Shown piece after piece: positions 1 to 10,912 of a DNA stretch of 64,000 bases (positions are counted from its first letter, which is position 1; each line of letters starts with the position of its first letter). This DNA is from Lamellibrachia satsuma (taxonomy: Eukaryota > Annelida > Polychaeta > Sabellida > Siboglinidae), in contig BSQZ01000107.1 of the NCBI GenBank assembly GCA_033239005.1, positions 1,200,501-1,264,500 of the forward strand. Direction: 5' to 3'. The position numbers and the translations under genes were made by a program. Below the pieces are notes generated by a model, which was given only the letters and a program-made list of their open reading frames with translations, was not told the DNA's origin and did no database searches.

Positions 1-985
1 TTTGTTTACTCCTGACATATGCATAAAAACTCTTGCTGTCATTTTTCATGTTACATGCTAGTTTTTGCTCATAGCTTCTTTTAGATTGTCTGATTTCAGT
101 TGTAGCTGCATTAAGTGCCTCTTTGTATTTTGCATAGTCTTCGTCCTTTCTGGTACGCCTATAAACCCTCCACATAGTTTGTTTTAGCATTATTTTTCTA
201 ATAGCCTCTTTTGACAAGTGTTTCTTTCTACACCGTTTTCCTTGTTTTGGAAGGGAACAAATTTATCGATGATACTCTCAATTTCATATTTTAGAATATT
301 CCAACATTCAATTGCGGTCTTATTCATCAGCATGTTATTCCAATCTAGCTTTGCTAAGTATTTTCTCATATCTTTGTAGTTACCTTTGTGGAAGTTTCTC
401 TTGTACGTTTTCTTATTTTTACTTTCTGATTTTACATTGATGTCAAAATGTATTTGATTATGGTCACTATTACCCAATGGTTCAAATATTTTTACATTGT
501 CCACTAATTCTTTTTGTGATGACAAAACTATATCTAATACATTTTCTCCCCTGGTTGGTTCTAGTACGTGCTGAGTAAGAAAGCTATCCTGGATTAAAAA
601 TAGAAATTGTTGGTCCTCAATCCCTGTGCTCTCTAGAGAATTCCATTGTATGTGTCCATGGTTAAAATCTCCCATTATGATACATTCCCCTTTACTAACT
701 TCCTTTATAGCGTTTTTTATTTTTGTGTTGTCCTCTTCGTTTACGTTTGGACTTCGGTAAACTAATCCAATAGTTAATTTTGAATTACCTGAAACAATGT
801 TGCACCAAACAGCTTCATCGCAATCTGCTTCCCTTTCTAGTTTTATTTCATAAGCCTGAATAGATTCTTTAACATATAAAATAACTCCCCCGCCCCTTCT
901 TCCTATTCGATCTTTCCTAAACATTACATATCCTGTCAGTCCTATTTCAGCATCTGTTATATCTATGTTGTTATATCTATGGTAG
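1..985 (-). mobile_element. CR1-like LINE, endonuclease region (5' part, runs off the window start)
   Basis: On the minus strand 924 to 190 encodes a 244-residue stretch with endonuclease/exonuclease/phosphatase (EEP) features of non-LTR retrotransposons: [13 protein letters not shown] near the start, MGDFNHGHIQW in the middle and LGNSDHNQIHFD near the end. The reading continues after a frameshift near 225 down to base 1 with the linker that precedes the reverse transcriptase (ending in SFYAYVRSK), so the element continues outside the window. In LINEs this domain nicks target DNA to prime reverse transcription. The copy is frameshifted and cut at about 985, so it is not autonomous. Confidence 0.85.
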
Positions 986-1017
986 AAGTCATGCCCATGA
1001 TCAGCTTTGACTCCATA

Positions 1018-1345
1018 TAGTATTTACCGTTTTGGGATATCCACGATCTTGAGCCTTACCAGATTTAAAGACTAAAGTCAATTATTTTGATGATTTGAAC
1101 AAAAATACGCACTTTTTTAATTAAACCGACAGCGGATATTACTTAAACTATTCACACACTATATATTAGGACATCAACGAATGGGATTCGCGATAGGCTA
1201 AATCAGTTGAGAATGGATGGATAATCAGCTTAGTAGCTCTACGCTGAACTTTCTCAAGCATTAAAATATATTTAGCGTAATAAGGTGACCACGCTTGTAC
1301 ACAGTATTCTGGATGTGGTTTGGTATATGATGTGCTAACAATGTT
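1018..1345 (-). mobile_element. Second CR1-type LINE (family B), reverse transcriptase C-terminus and 3' UTR relic
   Basis: Minus-strand translation shows [14 protein letters not shown] and [13 protein letters not shown], the usual C-terminal end of CR1 reverse transcriptases, followed by a stop and an AT-rich tail. The tail (about 1018-1180) recurs as older relics at about 35255-35400, 53507-53710 and 57840-58010, so it marks a dispersed family different from the CR1 at 1488. Confidence 0.7.
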
Positions 1346-1487
1346 GAACGTTTCTCTGCCAAAGTGAATATAATTAATGCTCTCTTTAATGAACGCAGAT
1401 CCACCTTAGCTTTTAGGGATGCAGCGACAACTTGTTTCTCACATTTCCAACGATTGGAAATCCGAACACTTAGAACCTTCTCCTATA

Positions 1488-2462
1488 TAGGACCTATATT
1501 ATTCTTAATTTATATCAATGACTTGGACGACAGTATAACAAGTAACGTACTGAAATTTGCGGATGACACAAAACTGTTTAGAAAGGTTAATACTGATGGT
1601 GATAAACAACATTTATAAAACGATCTAGAGAGATTAGTGAAATGGTCTGAGAAATGGCAGATGTTGTTCAATTTTGGGAAATGTAAATGCCTACATACAG
1701 GACATAGGAACTTGAATGTAAACTATAAAATGGGAGATACTGTTCTGGGTACTACTGTAAAAGAAAAGGACTTAGGAGTTACAATAAGCGCTGATATGAA
1801 AGTTTCAGAGCAGTGTGGTATTGCAGCTTCAAAGGGTAATCAAATTCTTGGATTGATTAGAAGAAACATAACACACAAGGGAAAAAAGTTAATTATACCT
1901 CTTTATAAAGCAATAGTTAGACCTCATTTAGAATACTGTATACAAGCATGGAGACCATATCGTAAGAAGGATATAGATACGCTTGAACGCATACAAAGGA
2001 GAGCAACTAAAATGATTCCAGAACTTAGAGACCTTAGTTATGAAGAACGCCTGAAAGAATGTGGTTTAACAACTCTAGAGACAAGGAGGTTAAGAGATCA
2101 GATTGAAGTTTTTAAGATATTGAATGGGTATGAATATATTGATAGAAATATGTTTTTCTCACTCAAGAAGGATAGCAGAACTAGAGGACATGAGGTAAAA
2201 TTAGTAAAGGATCAATGTAGATTGGACATCAGGAAGCACTCGTTCTCACAGAGGACAATAAATGAATGGAACAAATTGTCTACAGATTGTGTAACTGCTA
2301 GCAGCGTGAATATGTTTAAAAACAAGGTTGACACATATCTCAGGAGGGCGGGCTATAAGTAGATGAACATTGTTGGACTCTCGATAAGCCAATGGCTTCC
2401 TTGTCCACTTGCCATCTGGGCCTTTGGCTTGGATGGCAAATCTTGTTAAATCTTGTTAAACA
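1488..2462 (+). mobile_element. CR1 family A, reverse transcriptase C-terminal half and 3' tail
   Basis: The reading starts inside the RT palm ([13 protein letters not shown]), has the FADD catalytic box (KFADDTKLF), one in-frame stop at 1616, then an open frame to the natural stop at 2360-2362 (ending RRAGYK). The 3' UTR carries GATGGCAAATCTTGTT and ends in short TCTTGTTAAA repeats, the tail seen on all family A copies here. It is nearly identical to the copies at 17211-18170 (inside the inverted duplication) and 28598-30330, so the family was active recently. It lacks everything 5' of the palm. Confidence 0.85.
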
Positions 2463-2869
2463 GTTTCAGCTAAAATCATATTATTGTTTTTTTTGGTTGT
2501 CATTATGTATTGGAATTTTGGATTGTCTTTGCCTATATGGCATTTTGGATTCTCTTTGCCTTTTACATTTACTAATGTTGAAAGTTAGGCACCATTTATT
2601 ACCCTATCCACTGAAGTTATCTTCTTCATCTTTTTCCGACACAACTCATAACTCTATGTTAGCTACATATGAGATGTGGCTTGAGTATTTTCGAATTGGG
2701 TCTAAACCAGCTTGTAACATTTACAGTCAGATTTGGTTTTTGCTTTTTTAGTACTCGTAGACAGCAGTTGGCAAACTGCTCTTCCCATTGTGACGGACCC
2801 CGGATGTTTTCCAGAATACACATCGGAGGACTCTCATTCTTAAGTTTATAAGCGCATACAATGCATACG
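2463..2869. other. Unassigned AT-rich stretch
   Basis: Short open frames only, no recognisable domain. Contains a small internal duplication ([12 protein letters not shown] codons around 2525-2565). An inverted copy lies at 16800-17210. Confidence 0.3.
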
Positions 2870-3184
2870 AAACAATTCTAAATTTGACTTATGTACGGTT
2901 ATGCCGTTAAAATCCCAAACCATTTTCCAAACAAGGATAGCAGGGCAGAAACAGCCAATTAAAGACCAATTTCATTAACACCCGTCGTCTCCAAAGTCGT
3001 AGAACACACGGTACACAGTCACATTATGAAACACACTGAACAGCAGCCAATTCTAACTGACCACCAACAAGGCGCATGTGCTAAATAATCAACAGAAACG
3101 CAGCTAATACAAACAATTAATGAGTAAAAACTTAGCGTCAATAAAAGAACAACACACATTTTTTATGAATATTAAACAATTATT
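2870..3184 (+). mobile_element. LINE reverse transcriptase relic (RT fingers)
   Basis: Plus-strand translation, with a stop and frame breaks, shows [32 protein letters not shown] and STETQLIQTI. These match the finger-domain order of Jockey/L2-like reverse transcriptases (a RPISL block followed by a LTDHQHGFR-type block). Too decayed to be functional. Confidence 0.6.
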
Positions 3185-4035
3185 ATAAGAAGATCATGCG
3201 AATTCGCACCAAACTCATTCAGAATATCGATACTATATCACCGCCAGAATATCAATTAACTACTTTTGAACCTTCCACTGAGGCTGAAATCAGGATCATA
3301 TACTACACTCGTCGCCGGTTAAATCATGTGAACTAGATTCCATTCCGACATGGCTTCTCAGAGACCGTGCGCACGGCAATTATTAACCTTTTTTTGAAAT
3401 TTTTTACAGACATAGTACCTACTTCTCTAAAGGGAGCGCACATCAGTCCAGTACTCCAGAAACCGACAACAGACAAAGCCGTCCTGAGTAATTCCAGACC
3501 GGTGTCGAATCAGCCTTACTTATCCAAAACAACAGAACGTGTTGTTGTCGCGAGGCTGTCAGTTCACATGTTGGAACACGATCTCGACGAGCCACACCAG
3601 TCCGTCCACAAACCGCCTTGGTGGGGACGCGGCGGTGTAGCGGTTGTAACGCCGGACTCTCCATCGGGAGAACCGTTCACCCGACGTTGTCACAGTTCAC
3701 TCAGCTGTATAAATGAGTGCCTGGCTACATATCGAGGTGGATATGTGAACGAATAGTCTTTGTGCAATTTCAGCGTGTCTGAATACTTCCCAGATAAGTT
3801 GAGATGACGTTGGAATGAACAGGTTTGACAAGGGGTTAAGTGTAAAGCACTTTGAACAGGCTGGAGGACTAGATTTTTGTGTTTAATACTATGATATATG
3901 TATTGAAATACATACTAGGGAGTATAACATTGTACACTGTTCTTCCCTTATTGTTCTCTTTACATTATTATTTAGGGTATGCCTTGATTTGATTTGTATG
4001 TATTGTAAAGAGTTACAATAAATTTGATTTGATTT
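3185..4035 (+). mobile_element. L2-like LINE, reverse transcriptase N-terminal part and 3' end
   Basis: Plus-strand codons give [28 protein letters not shown], then [18 protein letters not shown] and [19 protein letters not shown], the characteristic start of an L2-type reverse transcriptase. After about 3620 coding identity is lost. The block ends with AATAAATTTGATTTGATTTG at about 4017-4036, which looks like the short 3' terminal repeats of such LINEs. A second partial copy of the preceding roughly 65 bp (AAGCGCTTTGAACAGGCTG) follows at 4036-4105. Internally deleted. Confidence 0.7.
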
Positions 4036-4109
4036 GAATGAATAGGTTTGCCAAGGGGTGAAGTGTAAAGCGCTTTGAACAGGCTGCAGGACTAGATACT
4101 ATGCCATAC

Positions 4110-4649
4110 AAGAACATACCTCTTTACAAGCCCAATCACAATATCTGTGTGCAGCAGATGTCATAACTGAGTGACATAGTTCAATCCGTTCACATCCACG
4201 GCGCTACATCACCTACTCGTCTTCTTGGGTGTGGTGGCCTCCAAGATTCCCTGCTCGGCCCTCAAATTTACATCCCAGTGAAGCCCCAATTCTAGTGTAC
4301 TCAATCTGCTTCGCATCCCACGAGCGAAATTGGCGCGACGTTCGTTATTGCAGACCCGACTTTGTGGAACTCGCTCGTAGGCACGCGAGACGACAGAGCA
4401 TAATTGTGTTTTGTTCTCCAGAACCAAACCACATCGCCGTGTCGCAGTGATTCTCATCAGCGTCAAGATGGGTGGGGTCATGGAATAGCTTCTCAGGGCG
4501 ATATTCTGCTTTTCCCGGAGAGTAACATATGAGCTGAAACTTAAGGCGATTGTCTCTCACCTCAGTTTGTGAGCCTAACAGAAGGTGGGAGTAAATCAGA
4601 ACGAATGGGCACAAATGGCAGTACTGGGGGCAATGGAATGTTGTGTCTC
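4110..4649. other. Unassigned stretch between LINE fragments
   Basis: No domain recognised; short overlapping frames on both strands. Copied in inverted orientation at about 15005-15540. Confidence 0.3.
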
Positions 4650-4752
4650 TGCGTGTGTGTGTGTGTGCGCGCGCGCGCGTGTGTGTGTGCGTGTGTGTGT
4701 GTGCGTGCGTGCGTGCGCGCGTGCGTGCGTACGTGTGTATGCGCGCGCTTTA
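4650..4752. repeat. (TG)n/(GCGT)n microsatellite
   Basis: Alternating purine-pyrimidine run of TG, CG and GCGT. The mirrored copy at 14898-15005 differs in unit order, one of the few differences between the two arms of the inverted duplication. Confidence 0.9.
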
Positions 4753-5099
4753 TGCTGCCTCAGGTGAAATTGTGTCTTCACATTATTTGATATATTTAGA
4801 GTTATCTATCTGTGTCTTAGAATTAGTTTTAGCAACATCCTGAACGGGAATGCGGACCGGACAGGTGGGATATTAAACAAGCCTGCAAAATCAAACATGC
4901 CTGACCGGCCACTGAATGTGTCCGAAACCGTGACAAATTGTTTCCAGTTGCCAGTGTCTGTTGACAATCAATACATGTGAACACTGCTGTTCCTAGGTAT
5001 ATATCACGCTCTTATAAAAAACTTACACTGACCAAGAAATAAATACGTGCATTTCCTGGAGGGAAAACTACAAAACTGAGGCTTAAATGCAATTATCTA

Positions 5100-5512
5100 C
5101 CTGACTAACACGAGTACACCCGCACTAAGCTGTGGGCCATTGCAGCCAGCATGGGAGAAAGAAAACTGCTAACACCGCCTCTAAAAACACTGCGTTTGCT
5201 ACGATCACAAAACATATGTGCAACAGCAAAGAGAGGAACACTGCAGGTGTCAAACACTTCCGTGTCAAAACTACTTACAGAGACATACCTGTGCGAACCA
5301 TGAATGGTGCAAATACCACCAACCTGGTGCAAGTAAAATCTCAAATTGGCAGGGACACGCCCAGCGGACGGAGATTCGTCCAGTGGAACGGCCGCAGTGT
5401 GTATAATAAGCTGGATGAGTTGCGATTCATCATAAATGATCCAAAACGTGAATCAGACGTGTTCGACATCACAGACACTTGACTGAACTCGACAAACAGT
5501 CAAAGCTCTGTT
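5100..5512 (+). mobile_element. LINE (L2/Jockey-like) endonuclease N-terminus
   Basis: Frame starting at 5132 encodes a basic leader and then [20 protein letters not shown] and DVFDITDT, matching the 'QWNVRSL..KLDEL..ITETWL' opening of LINE EEP endonucleases. A TGA at 5480 stands where the conserved Trp of TWL would be. The same frame continues through [14 protein letters not shown] into the 78-bp array, showing that the array lies inside this domain. Confidence 0.75.
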
Positions 5513-8500
5513 GCAATCAATGCATGTAACACAGAGAGAAGAGATAGGACCACAGGAAGGGGTGGAGGCGTGGCTGTCTATCTCCATGATGCAATCAATG
5601 GATATAACACAGAGAGAAGAGATAGGACCACAGGAAGGGGTGGAGTCGTGGCTGTCTATCTCCATGATGCAATCAATGGATTTAACACAGAGAGAAGAGA
5701 TAGGACCACAGGAAGGGGTGGAGGCGTGGCTGCCTATCTCCATGATGCAATCAATGGATTTAACACAGAGAGAACAGATAGGACCACAGGAACGGGTGGA
5801 GGCGTGACTGTCTATCTCCATGATGCAATCAACGGATATAACACAGAGAGAAGAGATAGGACCACAGGAAGGGGTGGAGGCGTGGCTGTCTATCTCCATG
5901 ATGCAATCAATGGATATAACACAGAGAGAAGAGATAGGACCACAGGAAGGGGTGGAGTCGTGGCTGTCTATCTCCATGATGCAATCAATGGATTTAACAC
6001 AGAGAGAAGAGATAGGACCACAGGAAGGGGTGGAGGCGTGGCTGTCTATCTCCATGATGCAATCAATGGATTTAACACAGAGAGAACAGATAGGACCACA
6101 GGAACGGGTGGAGGCGTGACTGTCTATCTCCATGATGCAATCAACGGATTTAACACAGAGAGAACAGATAGGACCACAAGAAGGGGTGGAGGCGTGGCTG
6201 TCTATCTCCATGATGCAATCAACGGATTTAACACAGAGAGAACAGATAGGACCACAGGAACGGGTGGAGGCGTGGCTGTCTTTCTCCATGATGCAATCAA
6301 CGGATTTAACACAGAGAGAAGAGATAGGACCACATGAACGGGTGGAGGCGTGGCTGTCTTTCTCCATGATGCAATCAACGGATTTAACACAGAGAGAACA
6401 GATAGGACCACAGGAACGGGTGGAGGCGTGGCTGTCTATCTCCATGATGCAATCAACGGATTTAACACAGAGAGAAGAGATAGGACCACAGGAAGGGGTG
6501 GAGGCGTGGCTGTCTATCTCCATGATGCAATCAATGGATATAACACAGAGAGAAGAGATAGGACCACAGGAAGGGGTGGAGGCGTGGCTGTCTATCTCCA
6601 TGATGCAATCAACGGATATAACACAGAGAGAACAGATAGGACCACAGGAACGGGTGGAGGCGTGACTGTCTATCTCCATGATGCAATCAACGGATATAAC
6701 ACAGAGAGAAGAGATAGGACCACAGGAACGGGTGGAGGCGTGGCTGTCTTTCTCCATGATGCAATCAATGGATATAACACAGAGAGAAGAGATAGGACCA
6801 CAGGAAGGGGTGGAGGCATGGCTGTCTATCTCCATGATGCAATCAACGGATATAACACAGAGAGAAGAGATAGGACCACAGGAAGGGGTGGAGGCGTGGC
6901 TGTCTATCTCCATGATGCAATCAACGGATTTAACACAGAGAGAACAGATAGGACCACAGGAAGGGGTGGAGGCGTGGCTGTCTATCTCCATGATGCAATC
7001 AACGGATTTAACACAGAGAGAAGAGATAGGACCACAGGAACGGGTGGAGGCGTGGCTGTCTTTCTCCATGATGCAATCAACGGATTTAACACAGAGAGAA
7101 CATATAGGACCACAGGAACGGGTTGAGGCGTGGCTGTCTTTCTCCATGATGCAATCAACGGATTTAACACAGAGAGAACAGATAGGACCACAAGAAGGGG
7201 TGGAGGCGTGGCTGTCTATCTCCATGATGCAATCAACGGATTTAACACAGAGAGAACAGATAGGACCACAGGAACGGGTGGAGGCGTGGCTGTCTTTCTC
7301 CATGATGCAATCAACGGATTTAACACAGAGAGAACAGATAGGACCACAGGAACGGGTGGAGGCGTGGCTGTCTATCTCCATGATGCAATCAACGGATTTA
7401 ACACAGAGAGAACAGATAGGACCACAGGAACGGGTGGAGGCGTGGCTGTCTTTCTCCATGATGCAATCAACGGATTTAACACAGAGAGAACAGATAGGAC
7501 CACAGGAACGGGTGGAGGCGTGGCTGTCTATCTCCATGATGCAATCAACGGATTTAACACAGAGAGAACAGATAGGACCACAGGAACGGGTGGAGGCGTG
7601 GCTGTCTTTCTCCATGATGCAATCAACGGATTTAACACAGAGAGAACAGATAGGACCACAAGAAGGGGTGGAGGCGTGGCTGTCTATCTCCATGATGCAA
7701 TCAACGGATTTAACACATAGAGAACAGATAGGACCACAGGAACGGGTGGAGGCGTGGCTGTCTTTCTCCATGATGCAATCAACGGATTTAACACAGAGAG
7801 AACAGATAGGACCACAGGAACGGGTGGAGGCGTGGCTGTCTATCTCCATGATGCAATCAACGGATTTAACACAGAGAGAACAGATAGGACCACAGGAACG
7901 GGTGGAGGCGTGGCTGTCTTTCTCCATGATGCAATCAATGGATTTAACACAGAGAGAACATATAGGACCACAGGAACGGGTGGAGGCGTGGCTGTCTATC
8001 TCCATGATGCAATCAACGGATTTAACACAGAGAGAACAGATAGGACCACAGGAAGGGGTGGAGGCATGGCTGTCTATCTCCATGATGCAATCAACGGATA
8101 TAACACAGAGAGAAGAGATAGGACCACAGGAAGGGGTGGAGGCGTGGCTGTCTATCTCCATGATGCAATCAACGGATTTAACACAGAGAGAACAGATAGG
8201 ACCACAGGAAGGGGTGGAGGCGTGGCTGTCTATCTCCATGATGCAATCAACGGATTTAACACAGAGAGAAGAGATAGGACCACAGGAACGGGTGGAGGCA
8301 TGGCTGTCTTTCTCCATGATGCAATCAACGGATTTAACACAGAGAGAACATATAGGACCACAGGAACGGGTTGAGGCGTGGCTGTCTTTCTCCATGATGC
8401 AATCAACGGATTTAACACAGAGAGAACAGATAGGACCACAAGAAGGGGTGGAGGCGTGGCTGTCTATCTCCATGATGCAATCAACGGATTTAACACAGAG

Positions 8501-9490
8501 AGAACAGATAGGACCACAGGAACGGGTGGAGGCGTGGCTGTCTTTCTCCATGATGCAATCAACGGATTTAACACAGAGAGAACAGATAGGACCACAGGAA
8601 CGGGTGGAGGCGTGGCTGTCTATCTCCATGATGCAATCAACGGATTTAACACAGAGAGAACAGATAGGACCACAGGAACGGGTGGAGGCGTGGCTGTCTT
8701 TCTCCATGATGCAATCAACGGATTTAACACAGAGAGAACAGATAGGACCACAGGAACGGGTGGAGGCGTGGCTGTCTATCTCCATGATGCAATCAACGGA
8801 TTTAACACAGAGAGAACAGATAGGACCACAGGAACGGGTGGAGGCGTGGCTGTCTATCTCCATGATGCAATCAACGGATTTAACACAGAGAGAACAGATA
8901 GGACCACAAGAAGGGGTGGAGGCGTGGCTGTCTATCTCCATGATGCAATCAACGGATTTAACACATAGAGAACAGATAGGACCACAGGAACGGGTGGAGG
9001 CGTGGCTGTCTTTCTCCATGATGCAATCAACGGATTTAACACAGAGAGAACAGATAGGACCACAGGAACGGGTGGAGGCGTGGCTGTCTATCTCCATGAT
9101 GCAATCAACGGATTTAACACAGAGAGAACAGATAGGACCACAGGAACGGGTGGAGGCGTGGCTGTCTTTCTCCATGATGCAATCAATGGATTTCACAGAG
9201 AGAACATATAGGACCACAGGAACGGGTGGAGGCGTGGCTGTCTATCTCCATGATGCAATCAACGGATTTAACACAGAGAGAACAGATAGGACCACAGGAA
9301 CGGGTGGAGGCGTGGCTGTCTATCTCCATGATACAATCAACGGATTTAACACAGGGAGAACAGATAGGACCACAAGAAGGGGTGGAGGCGTGGCTGTCTA
9401 TCTCCATGATGCAATCAACGGATTTAACACAGAGAGAACAGATAGGAACAAAGGAACGGGTGGAGGCGTGGCTGTCTTTCTCCATGATGC
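5513..9490 (+). repeat. 78-bp minisatellite, about 51 units, derived from LINE endonuclease codons
   Basis: Each unit encodes 26 residues of the form [14 protein letters not shown] followed by [12 protein letters not shown] or [12 protein letters not shown]. The [14 protein letters not shown] block is a conserved EEP-endonuclease segment, and the frame is continuous with the endonuclease start at 5132-5512. The downstream flank (LHDAVVHDILVDQIWGVT) resumes the same domain. Units differ by recurrent variants (AGAAGA/AGAACA, AGGAAGG/AGGAACG/AGAAGG, TATCTC/TTTCTC, AATGGA/AACGGA). The 3' two-thirds shows a 16-unit (1,248-bp) higher-order period: GGGTTGAGG occurs at about 7120 and 8368, and AACACATAG at about 7713 and 8961. 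Because 78 is a multiple of three, several frames stay open, including 1,254 codons on the minus strand; I see no reason to call those genes. Confidence 0.95.
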
Positions 9491-10061
9491 TGTGGTGCAT
9501 GATATTCTCGTAGACCAGATCTGGGGAGTGACAAATGGAGGTCTCTGAGTGGAAATAATGTTTCATTACTCAGTTTCCTTGATCAGCAACCGGTGCCAAC
9601 TGATGGAACACATATTAGAAGCAGCACAAAAAGAGGACAAATATATTATAATGATGAATGATATAAATATCCATTTTCCGGGAGGTGTAGCCTGCAGCGA
9701 TGAATTGCAATATGTTGTGGAATCATTTCAGCTGACACAGGTCATTACATCACCAACTCGTGTTACTACGACAACTGAAACACTGATAGACCACATATAT
9801 ACAACACATCCTGAACACGTTCATCCAACAAAGTTGGTTTCTTGTCTGCCAGCGATCACCACCCAGCGATAATGTTATGGAAGCACAACTCTTCAAAAAC
9901 GGACACGACGTCAATGATTTCATACCGGTCATGTACAAACTTTGACTAAGACAATTTCGTATATGATCTACTGCACATGCCCTGGTCAGATATTGAAAAA
10001 TGTACTGACGTTGATGTTGCACTGGATACATGGATGACACTCTTTGTTGGTGTGTGTGTGT

Positions 10062-10133
<72 letters not shown>

Positions 10134-10462
10134 ATGTGCGTGTGACAAACATGCACCAGTCAAGCGCAGAAAAGAAAAGCAAGAAACAGCCTGACTGGCT
10201 CACAGGAGACATCGTTGCAGCTATGCTAATTAGAGACGAATACAGATCGCATGTGGGAATATTACAAGATCTGGAGAAATAATGCCAACAATATGATCCA
10301 TAGTGCAAAGATATCAATCTACAACACCAACAATCACAAGCAGTTGTGGACAAAACTTCGAGAACTCTGTCCACGTGATACAACACCCACCTCATTGATT
10401 ATCACGGATGGTGAACAAGAGCTCACAGATCCAAGCGAAATCGCAAACATCTTCAATGATTA
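9491..10462 (+). mobile_element. LINE endonuclease C-terminal half and linker, degraded
   Basis: Resumes the domain interrupted by the 78-bp array. It shows IIMMNDINIHFPGG (position of the usual LGDFN motif), VVESFQLTQVITSPTRVTTT, TETLIDHIYTTHPEHV, and after a frameshift ASDHHPAIM (the SDH catalytic motif). A (GCGT)n/(TG)n microsatellite at 10040-10142 splits the linker, which continues with KKQPDWLTGDIVAAMLIRDE, KQLWTKLRELCP and TPTSLIITDGEQELTDP, typical text before the RT of L2/Jockey-like elements. Non-functional through stops and frameshifts. Confidence 0.75.
10040..10142. repeat. (GCGT)n(TG)n microsatellite inside a LINE linker
   Basis: About 100 bp of GCGT and TG repeats interrupting an otherwise readable LINE coding region. 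Confidence 0.95.
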
Positions 10463-10511
10463 ATTCACACCCACAGCAGCCAATACACCGGTGACTTCCA
10501 AAATGTGCATC

Positions 10512-10912
10512 CCAGAAATCATGGAACAAACTGTGAACAGAACACTAGTGGCTCTTCATCCCGGCAAATCACGGAACAAACTGTGAACATAACACTAGTG
10601 GCTCTTCATCCCGGCAAATCACAGAACAAACTGTGAACATAACACTAGTGGCTCTTCATCCCGGCAAATCACGGAACAAACTGTGAATATAACACTAGTG
10701 GCTCTTCATCCCGGCAAATCACGGAACAAACTGTGAACATAACACTAGTGGCTCTTCATCCCGGCAAATCACGGAACAAACTGTGAATATAACACTAGTG
10801 GCTCTTCATCCCGGAAAATCACGGAACAAACTGTGAACATAACACTAGTGGCTCTTCATCCCGGCAAATCACGGAACAAACTGTGAACATAACACTAGTG
10901 GCTCTTCATCCT
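10512..10912 (+). repeat. 50-bp minisatellite, about 8 units, derived from LINE RT codons
   Basis: Unit contains ACTAGTGGCTCTTCATCCCG and repeats every 50 bp with one or two substitutions per copy. The first copy reads MEQTVNRTLVALHPGK in the frame of the preceding LINE linker, the block that opens the reverse transcriptase of these elements (VNRTL..LHPGKA). The array therefore grew from coding sequence of the element. 50 is not a multiple of three, so the frame is lost. Confidence 0.9.

Larger units (their letters stand above)
850..6091 (+). repeat. Left arm of a 5.2-kb inverted duplication
   Basis: This block reappears reverse-complemented at 13562-18810 with only scattered mismatches and microsatellite length changes. 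It holds CR1 and L2 LINE pieces, an endonuclease start and about the first 7.5 units of the 78-bp minisatellite. The left copy continues seamlessly into the CR1 endonuclease on one side and the rest of the array on the other, whereas the right copy is cut off at both ends. The left arm is therefore the probable source. Confidence 0.93.

Noticed and set aside
5453..9548. Very long open frames on both strands of the 78-bp array (up to 1,254 and 956 codons)
   Set aside because: Explained by a stop-free unit whose length is a multiple of three. They have no start context, splice structure or domain beyond the LINE fragment.
10512..10912. CRISPR-like regular repeats
   Set aside because: Repeats are contiguous 50-bp units without unique spacers, in a eukaryotic LINE; no cas genes.
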